DNA of 64,000 bases from Drosophila persimilis. Lineage: Eukaryota; Arthropoda; Insecta; Diptera; Drosophilidae. The DNA is taken from assembly GCF_003286085.1 (NCBI RefSeq), contig NW_020825317.1:2542001-2606000 (forward strand). Reading direction: 5' to 3'. Shown one piece after another: positions 56,129 to 64,000 of this stretch. The notes beneath the pieces were generated by a model. It saw only the letters and a program-made list of their open reading frames with translations. It searched no databases and was not told the DNA's origin. Position numbers and translations under genes: made by a program. Every line of letters starts with the position of its first letter. The stretch's first letter is position 1.

Positions 56129-56512
56129 TTATACCCGATACTCAAAAAGATTATTGGGGTGTACTAGATATGTGGGGCAATTGGATTTGTGTAACACCTA
56201 GAAGAAAGCGTTTTCGACCCCATAGAGTGTATATATTCTTGATCAGCATAAATAGCCGAGTCAACATACCCATGTCTATCTGTCCGTCCGTGTTGTTGGA
56301 CGCCTAGTTCTTAGAGACTGTAAGGGATAGAGAAACCAACTTTGTATCCAGACTCCTGTGATATCGCACTGTTACAAGTGAAATTTTTGTAACTCTTTGT
56401 CGTAAATGTGTGCGCCGTCTGTCGGAGGGTGTCCTTACTGACTGAGTATATATTGGGTATAAGTATAGAGTCGCGGCCGTATCTGAGACTCACAACGTTC
56501 CCCCTAGTTTGT
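56129..56512 (-). mobile_element. DINE-1 element, reverse orientation, internally deleted
   Basis: From TTATACCCGATACTCAAAAA through GTTTTCGACCCCATAGAG and TGTCCGTCCGTG to CTGTCGGAGGGTGTCC and the 5' end CACAACGTTCCCCCT. Confidence 0.85.
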
Positions 56513-57336
56513 ATATGTTCCTCGAAAAGCACGGAACCTGACCTAGAACAGAAAACGGTAAAAATATATGACTTTACACCTGTAACAGCCCGGCTGCGCA
56601 CTTAACTAAAAATCCAATAAATTTTAAAATTCGATTTTTTTTAGCTCTGGAAAATTCTCCATTGCATGCGTGCATTCCATTTATCCAAAGCTTTCATAAT
56701 ATTCTTTGATTTTTGCCACCCCTTTTCGGCTGATGCCCCATTGTGCGTCGGCCACAATAAAAGCGAACCGCGTGCGAAATCGAATCAATAATTTAATGCA
56801 GGTGATGCCTCCGGCTCCTTTTCCCTTTTCAGACATCAGCCCACAGGCACGACATCCCTGGTCAGCTACTGCTTTTGTCATTTTGTCATTCTGTCGTTTT
56901 GGCCATTGCCAAGTTAACGCCATGTTGACACTGACACTGACTCTAACGTACGTAATAATGTCTCAACCATCTCAGCCATCGACTTGGCTTGTTTCACGCT
57001 TATTAAAGTCCAATGGGGAGGCGGGGGAGTATGGGTCACTTTTCTCGATTTTTATTTGTATTGTGGCTTAATCTGAATGAAGAGTTTTTCCATTCGCGCG
57101 GTTTGAGACGACTACCCAACGATATATTACACTCGTATGTGTATCGTACAAAGTGGGATAATGCAAAGCGAATCTTGGAAAGATATACTCGTATGAATAT
57201 GTATGTATGAGTATTCTGTTTCCCTTTGCATGTACAAAAGTAACCGAGTTCGGAGCCATAGATGGAAAGTGCATCTTCATAATTGAGAGATAGAATCTAT
57301 TGCGATATATTATATATACAAATGTTATATATATAA
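56513..57336. other. Non-coding stretch between DINE-1 copies
   Basis: No domain-bearing frame; a 121-codon open frame at 56706-57071 has no recognisable feature. Confidence 0.4.
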
Positions 57337-57682
57337 AACGAGGGGGAAGGTTGTGAATTGCTGCTGCGACCGCAACTCTACATTTATACCCGATATATAG
57401 TCAATATGGCTTTCCTCCGGCAGACGACGCTGACATTGAATGACAAAGAGACCGTGAGGGAGAGACAGAAAAACAGTTAGAAAGTGTCGTCGTTAGAAAG
57501 TGCATTGCCACATCAATTTTATTTGTTCCTTTTGGCTATAATATTAATCCGATCTGATCCACATGCGGAATTCTGCTAGATATATTCATTCTCCATGATT
57601 TTGCTTTCTTAATGGGGGCGGAAGAAGGCGTGGCAAAACTGGATCAGTGTGATATCACAGAAGTCTCTGAGAACTAGGCGTC
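57337..57682 (+). mobile_element. DINE-1 element, 5' part only
   Basis: AACGAGGGGGAAGGTTGTGA and the GAATTGC...GCAACTC repeat are followed by the first internal blocks. The core and 3' stem-loop are missing. Confidence 0.85.
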
Positions 57683-58123
57683 AAAGAAAACTGAAAATGC
57701 AGAATCATGAAAATGGATACATCTACAATAATGCTGAATATTGATCAGATCAGATTTACCTACGCTCTCTTCTGTACTACACATACTCCTCCTCATATAG
57801 TGTACGCGCTCTGTATCCACATGTCGGAGGGGAGCGAGGTAGAACGGCTGGTGTTGATGTGAAAATAGAGATAAAGAGACAGAAGTAAAAAGCACTATAT
57901 CGTTTATAAATGCTCACAACATTCTTGCTCGTTTTTAATTGCAATTTTTAGAGTTGTTAACTTATACAGAAACTTGTATGTACGTATGTTTCCTGCAGAC
58001 AGTTTGACTCTCGCAATCACAACTCAATTTTCTAAAGTGTATTCGTTATTGATTTATGATAACTATTTTTTGAACATATTGTCGAAGCACGTAACATAGC
58101 ATAATGTGACCGATACGGCTTAA

Positions 58124-59685
58124 ATGCACTTCGAGAAGAGAGCCGGGCCAGTTGGCTATTGGGTGTGCTCCAAAATGGTGCTCAAGCTTCTGCGCGCCAG
58201 TCGGACGCCGCTGATCTGTGCGTTCGGGACCATGGCACTCTTCCTGGTCACCCACCAGCTCTTGGTACTTCTATCCCTAGACGGCAGGCCATCGTCGGCC
58301 AAGTCCTCGGACATTCCCTCGCACGAGCGGCTGTTGAAGCAGAGTGCGGTTCCCGAAATTCTCAGATTAGATATCGATCGCCCTGTGGTGGTGGCACCGG
58401 ATGCGATTGAGAGCAGCAGTCCCTTAGATTTAGAAGATCTGCTGCACCAGAACGCCAAGCACTACTGGGCCTATGGTTCGCGGCGGAGCCATCAATGTGC
58501 CCCCTATCCCCGCTACGAGGACCTTGTTTTCAAGAACGGCGACTTCCAGTGGGTGACACAGGGAAACCTGAGCTACTTCCTCTACAACGCCTACTATGAC
58601 CGCAGGCCAGCGTCGCCAGAGGTGATGGTCCTGGCTATGGTGACAACCATCACGGGCCCGTATCCGCAGGCCTTCTGTCAGTTTTGGTATGCGGACAGCG
58701 GCCAGCCGGACCTGGTGTCTGTCACCGATACTAAGGTGGGCTGGTACGACGTCTGGGGCAATGTGGCCGGTGTCGCCTACCCCACCATGTTCAGCTTGGT
58801 CGCATGGTTTCGTTGGTCTTCGGCAACCGCTGTGCCCCTGCTCGGAACGCCCTTATCGTGGTCAATTCCCAGGTGCCCGAGCGGCCGCTCGACTCCAATC
58901 TGCATACCGGGGTGTGCGTTAAGTTTTTGAGCTTCCCGGATCGGGATATTTCTGAGCGGATGGTGGAGTGGCTGGAGCTGCTGCGTCTGCTGGGGGTCGA
59001 GCGGGTAGTGGCCTTCGACATCGGGGAGCTGACCGCGAACACATCGCGCACCCTCGCCCACTACACGGATGTGGACGGTCTGCTGCAACTGCGCCCACAC
59101 CGCCTGCTAGATGAGCTACCGGAACATTGGGATCTGCGGGCTCGACTCACCGAAGTATTGATGTACAACGACTGCCTCTACCGAAATATGTACGAGTTCG
59201 ACTACCTGGGAGTGTTCGATGTTGATGAGGTCATTATGCCGCTGGGCAAACTCCTCAACTACAAGATGCTGCTGAAGGAGCTTCTGACGATAGACGTGAA
59301 TTGTTCGGCGCGTACGAGCTTCTGCTTTCGCAACGTGTACTTCCCTAAGGAGCTGGCACCGGATCCACTGCTGCCGCAGCAGTTCTACATGCTTTCGCAT
59401 GTTACGCGGGTGGCTGACCATTTGGACGCCAACTCGGCCATAAAGTGCCTCCACAATCCGAACTATGTGACCCTCACGCATAACCACTTTCCCTTGCACT
59501 GGCGGGCGTCGTGCGGCGCCATGGATGTGCCCGTCCGCACCGGCCAGATGCAGCACTACCGCCACGTGGACGATCTGGAAACGCTCACCCATCCGACTCC
59601 GGTGCGGGACGACAATATCCTGCGCTTCAGGCGGCAGCTTCTGCGCAACTCCCTCGACGTCCATCGCACGCTCGGCTGGACATAG
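58124..59685 (+). pseudogene. Glycosyltransferase family 92 (DUF23) type II membrane protein, with a frame break
   Basis: It resembles family 92 glycosyltransferases, Golgi-type enzymes that add galactose or related sugars to glycans. The first frame (58124 to about 58800) has a short cytosolic head, one transmembrane segment at residues 28-51 (signal anchor, LICAFGTMALFLVTHQLLVL) and a luminal stem and N-terminal domain (YWAYGSRRSHQCAPYPRY, GWYDVWGNVAGVAYP). The second frame (about 58801-59685) continues the catalytic domain: GVCVKFLSFPDRDISERMVE, FDIGELTANT, then LGVFDVDEVIMPLG with the DxD-like motif, FCFRNVYFP, and THNHFPLHW before the C-terminus. Between them one base has been gained or lost near 58790-58803; no intron fits. 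No other stop is present. Start could also be Met18 (58175). Either a young null allele or a sequence error. Confidence 0.8.
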
Positions 59686-60102
59686 GTGCTCACAGTACCT
59701 TGCCCATTGGAGGAGGGTTCCTGCGCTTGGACCTGGATCTGGGTCGGCGCAGGGATCCGCATATTGATTATATTTTAATTACTTTTCGTATATTTAAGAG
59801 GCTTAAAATTGTGGCACGTTCTCCCTGCTACGTGCCACGTTCCACCTGCACTGCCTGCGGGCCTAGGACACTGGCGGGCATGAAGTCAGCAGTACAATAA
59901 TTGATTATTGCCAGTGTTTGACAGCACTTTTCTTAGTCTAAAAGTTCGGCGTGTAAGCGAGGAAAGTCAGGCGACACAAGGTTATGGCACCCTTATATAC
60001 GGACATTTAGGGGGTCACTCAAATAATATCGAAATGGTACACTATATGAGAGGTTCTTCGCTCAAAGAGGAATATACTCGTAGGAGTTTTAACCTCCAAA
60101 AG
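59686..60102. other. 3' flank of the glycosyltransferase gene
   Basis: No coding frame recognised; probably 3' UTR and short intergenic sequence before the next DINE-1. Confidence 0.4.
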
Positions 60103-61018
60103 AAAAACGAGGGGGAACGTTGTGAGTTGCTGCTGCGACCGCAACTCTACATTTATACCCGATACATAGTCAGTATAACTCTCATCCGGCTACATTGAGC
60201 GACAAAAAGTGTGTGCGAGAGAGGCTGAAAATCAGTCTGAACGTGTCGTCGGGCGCTGCGTAGCAACCGACAATTGATTTGCTACTATAATAATAATCCG
60301 ATCAGATCAAGATTCAACAATCTGGTAGACATGGTCATTCTCTATGATTGTGCGTTTTTAACTTTCCCGTATCTTCAAAATTGTGAATGCCAGTAAGATC
60401 TAACAGGAGTGTGGATACAAAATTTGGTTGCTCTAGCTTTAATAGTCTCTGAGATCTGTGTATGCCACAGATTTTCATCGTTTGCGAGGCGGAAGGGGGT
60501 TGGGCGAAATTTTGAAATACACCAAATTTGGTCGCTCTAGCTCTTATAGTCTCTGATATCTAGGCGCTCACTTTTAGTGATAGGTAAAGCCGACCATGAA
60601 ACGTGTGTGTTAGAGAGGGACAGACCAAGGGAGAATGCAATTTTTTTTTTCATTCTGGCTATGATAACGATACTATAAGATTCGGATTGTGCAGTGTGGA
60701 AGATTCAGTCGTTTTCTATAATTCTGTGTCGTTGATTTTCTCCTAATGTGGATGCCACAGATTTGCTTGCTTTGTGTGGGCGGAATGGAGCAAGGAAATG
60801 TTTTGAAATGCACTTGTAACAGTGACATATCACAGATGTCTGGATAACAATTTTCGTTGCTCTAGAAATTATAGTCTCTGAGAACTAGGCGCTCATAGGG
60901 GCGGACAGAAAGAGATGGCACAATCGAGTCGGCTATTCATGCAGATCAAGAATATGTATACTTTATGGGGTCGGAACTGTTTGATACTGGACAAATCATT
61001 TTGAGGATCGGGTATAAA
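60103..61018 (+). mobile_element. DINE-1 element, nearly full length, diverged
   Basis: Starts AACGAGGGGGAACGTTGTGA and carries the GAGTTGC...GCAACTC repeat. It keeps most internal blocks (two copies of the CACAGATTT..CGGA unit) and the core GAGTCGGCTATTCATGCAGATC, and ends GAGGATCGGGTATAAAAA. The (GACR)n tract is reduced to a few bases. Confidence 0.88.
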
Positions 61019-62079
61019 AACCAAGAATTTATGAAGCTTGGGGCTGGGCTTTTTTCCAGCTACGAAAGCCAGCGGGATTCCAAAGGCAGCGGCTCAGTGC
61101 GATTGATGGAAATCGAGCAGGTACGACTGCACACATTGACCTTTGGGCACCCCGGGAAATGCCCCGGTGCTGCGGCCTCAATAGAGTTGAGTGAATCGCA
61201 TAGGGATTAACGTCCGAAGTCTAATACAATAACCTTTTTTTCATTTAAAATCCTAGCTACAAAGTGTTGAATAGCAGTTATGGCAAGCTAAATATATTTG
61301 TGAGAATCTCTGTTGGGAGGAATCATAAATTTATTCATTCTCAGATCGCACTATTCTTTTGTTTTACGACTCCTTATGCCATTCTTTCCCCCAGTTGCTT
61401 TTGATATTCCCCTTATATCTTTAAATGAATCTTTAGTAGCATGCACATATTTTCGTAATCCCATTTTCTTGTCTCGTACATATGCTTTTAAAGTTGGGTG
61501 GTGTTGCAATTTGAGTGGCATTTGGGATGCAGCGAGGCAGGAGCTTTTAACTTTGCGACTAAGTGCCTCAAGGTGCAGGGAAAAGGACCTGCTTGCCCTT
61601 AGGTAACTCTTTATGTTGGACTTTGTGGTTTTTTCTCTCTCTAGCTCTCTCTCTTGTTTAAAAATACTGCCAAAGGAGCAGGAAAGCCGAAAGTTTACCA
61701 AATGAAAATTTGCATAAGTCATAAGAAAAAATTCTACTCAAAATTCCAATCGATGGAAATTCTAGTTTCCGTTTCCAGCTGCTTAAGCGCCATGGCTTTT
61801 CTGTTGAAAAAGCTTCGCTTTTGTTGTAGTTTTAGTTTGCTTTTGTAATTAATTTTCTGTGGCCAAAATTCGCGAAGACCTTTATCTTTATCTTCAAAAT
61901 TATACTCTTCAAGTACCGGGTATAAAATTAGAATGAACGAATGAACGTTCCCATTTCTTTGAGTATCGGGTATAAAAATGTATGGGTGTTCAACAATTGA
62001 AAACGGCCGACACGAACTGGAATTCCTGTGTATAAAACTCATGCTTTCTTTAAATTCATTATTATATTCATTACTTACT
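61019..62079. other. Non-coding stretch with a small DINE-1 end fragment
   Basis: No gene recognised. GAGTATCGGGTATAAAAA at about 61961-61978 and a diverged copy near 61913-61927 look like leftover DINE-1 3' ends. Confidence 0.4.
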
Positions 62080-63225
62080 CGTATATTCCACCATCTTTGG
62101 ATTTCTGTTTCTTACTTGCTATCAGATAAAGATCATAGTTCTTGGTGACTTTAAATTGACAGGAAATGTTTGGTCTAAAGTAAAAGAGTCTGGTAACCTA
62201 GTGACCATGTCACGACATGACTTTGTTGACGGCTTGCTTGACCTGTCCCTGTCTCAAGTCAATCAAGTGAAAAATTTCTTGGGTCGATTGCTTGATCTGT
62301 GATTTGTCTCGGATCCGACCTTAGTGTTGTTAACCCGAGCCCTTCCGCTCACTATACCTGAAGACGTCTACCATCCTACTTTCGAAGTGTCGCTAGATAT
62401 AGGACCAACTGTATTGGATCGGTCGAGTAGGCTACCTGAACGCGTCCGCTGCTTTCGTAAAGCCGAGTTTGCGAAGCTTAATAACCTAATTAGTGATTTT
62501 GATTTCTCCGCTTTGTACTTGTGCACTGATGTCATAAAAGGCACAACAATTGTGTACAATGCTCTTGGCCAATTTTTTGATTCTTGTGTCCCGCTTTCTT
62601 ATCCGATTAGATCTGGAAAACCCCCTCTGTTTACCAAAGAGTAATCCAGTTTAAAAAGCTTAAAACTGTAAGATATGAATATTAGTTTAAGATTTACTCA
62701 TCGATAGTATTATAAGAAACACCAATGTACTCGATATATCGATATATCGATGGCATTTTTAGTCCATTCATTTATCAATGAATGTTCTTTACTTCTTGAT
62801 CTTCGACAAGTTAAGCCGGGTCCAGACGGGGTTCCAGGTTGAGTACTCAGGTACTGCGCCGAGGCACTGTGTGGACCCTTGCTTAAACTATTCACCCTAT
62901 CCATTGATTCTTCTTGCTTCCCCCCGATCTGGAAGGAATCATTTATAATTCCTCTCCATGAAAAAGGTAGCAAGTCTGAGGCAGCAAAGTTATCCGCCAT
63001 TCCTAGAACTTGTTAGAGTTTATCTCTTTCATTATTAAAGGCTTTCAAGGTAACTTACAGACGGATGTTATTTACACCGACTTTAGTAAAGCATTCACTC
63101 TGGATTTCTAGCTATCTTTTTTCCAGGTCTCAAAGAGTCCTCTTCAAAAACTCCCTCTCCTCACCGGTGAAGGTGTCTTCGGCAGTACCACAGGGCAGCC
63201 CCTTACTCTTCACACTCTTTATTAA
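62080..63225 (+). mobile_element. Jockey-like non-LTR retrotransposon remnant
   Basis: Frames with several breaks encode the end of an APE endonuclease (VLGDFKL, then LGRLLDLIFVSDP-type sequence across a stop near 62300, and YHPTFEVSLDI). A linker with RKAEFAKLNNLI and FFDSCVPL follows, then RT pieces: VKPGPDGVPG, RYCAEALCGPLLKLFTLSI, IWKESFIIPLHEKGSK, and later TDFSKAF-like and SRSQRVLFKNSLSSPVKVSSAVPQGS. The catalytic YADD region is not present: the sequence stops at LLFTLFIN, where a DINE-1 begins. Confidence 0.8.
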
Positions 63226-63465
63226 TCATTATTATAGCCACAATGAAGAAAACAATTTCATTCTCTCTCGCCCTGTATCTCTCTAACACACACAAATAAT
63301 GGTCGCGCCCGACGACACGTTCAGACTGATTTGCTGTCTCTCTCGCACACATTTTTTTTCGCTCAATGTTACGCGCCGTCTGTCGGAGGAGAGCCATACT
63401 GACTAAGTATCGGGTATAAATGTAGAGTTGCGGTCGCAGAAGCAACTGACAACGTTCCGCCTCGT
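63226..63465 (-). mobile_element. DINE-1 fragment, 5' end in reverse
   Basis: AACACACACAAATAATGGTC, GTCTGTCGGAGGAGAGCC, ACTAAGTATCGGGTATAAAT and the 5' end ACAACGTTCCGCCTCGTT. It replaces or interrupts the non-LTR remnant exactly at the RT sequence. Confidence 0.85.
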
Positions 63466-64000
63466 TTTTTGGGTGTCTTTAGTCTAAGCCTAATTTTTAG
63501 CTTATTTAATCTAAATTTTAGCCACATAAGGCATATTGACTCTTAAATTATGGCGGACTGGTGCCAGGACATTTTAAAATATTTAAGTTGTCAAAAAAAG
63601 AGGGTTATCCCCGCGACACGAATAGATACAATATAATGGAGAATATTGGTTGTAGAGGGAGAACAGGGAATGGGGCGACCAGAACCCAGCTGACAAATGA
63701 ACGTTAAAAATGCGCGAAAATTTTTGTATATTTTTTTTCATAGAGGGGCTTTTGAATTTATTATGGCACAAATGACATGAAGGCGGTATTTTCAGCTGTG
63801 GGCGCGGCGACGTAAATACCTGTACAAAATTCCAAAGGGACAAATTAATGGCTGCCACGGACGAGGAGGTGGTGGTGGTGGTGGGGGGAGGTGGGATTTG
63901 CTTTTGGGGTGCGGAAGCAGTAGCCGGTACAGGAACAGGAACAGGTTGGCCCCTGCAAGACGTGCTTTCATAACTGTCTATTCTTGGACAATATTCACAA
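63466..64000. other. Non-coding end of the window
   Basis: AT-rich, with a GGTGGT run at 63870-63890. The sequence up to about 63600 ends in AAAAAAAG and could be the tail of the interrupted non-LTR element. Confidence 0.35.

Noticed and set aside
58777..59664. Long minus-strand frames opposite the glycosyltransferase gene
   Set aside because: Antisense shadows of a GC-rich coding region; the plus strand has clear family motifs.
60965..61210. 81-codon plus-strand frame after the DINE-1
   Set aside because: Begins inside the DINE-1 end and has no domain.

Overview
The window is insect nuclear DNA, almost certainly Drosophila and most likely the obscura group. The reasons are split genes with short GT/AG introns, BTB and Rap-GAP genes of dipteran type, CAA/CAG 'opa' repeats, an AATAT satellite-like tract, and about a dozen copies of a DINE-1 (Helentron-type) repeat with its (GACR)n stretch, conserved core and terminal stem-loop. 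The species is inferred; the DINE-1 subfamily gives an obscura-group impression.

Layout. 1-20.3 kb is a nest of transposons. A minus-strand gypsy-type errantivirus (1-6644) sits inside the RNase H region of a second, plus-strand Ty3/gypsy element (6645 to about 8.6 kb). A minus-strand BEL/Pao element (10769-16844) is inserted in a DINE-1 copy with a GTTAC target duplication. Next come a Tc1-like remnant and an R1-like non-LTR element (17946-20103), which is itself split by a 486-bp solo LTR. 20.3-25.1 kb is AT-rich non-coding DNA with one MITE-like unit.

25.1-36 kb holds two intact host genes in tandem on the minus strand. The first is a five-exon BTB/BACK gene resembling gprs (serine-enriched protein), whose reading frame continues 133 codons past an in-frame TGA. 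The second, upstream of it, is the 3' part of a Rap GTPase-activating protein gene (Rapgap1-like), with eight exons visible and all phases consistent. A perfect 20-bp hairpin lies between them.

36-64 kb is gene-poor. Plus-strand genes are a PI31 FP-domain paralogue (37.9 kb), an intronless 1,374-residue repeat protein with a DUF4485-like N-terminus (48.9-53.1 kb), and a type II membrane glycosyltransferase 92 gene with a frame break (58.1-59.7 kb). DINE-1 copies, microsatellites and a Jockey-like non-LTR remnant (62.1-63.2 kb) fill the spaces. If the Rap-GAP 5' exons lie beyond the window, some of these plus-strand genes could sit inside its introns.

The points that most deserve a second look are: five Su(Hw)-type insulator sites in the gypsy leader; the candidate stop-codon readthrough in gprs; the hairpin between gprs and Rapgap1; the DUF4485 repeat protein; and transposons whose LTR pairs are nearly identical although their coding frames are broken.
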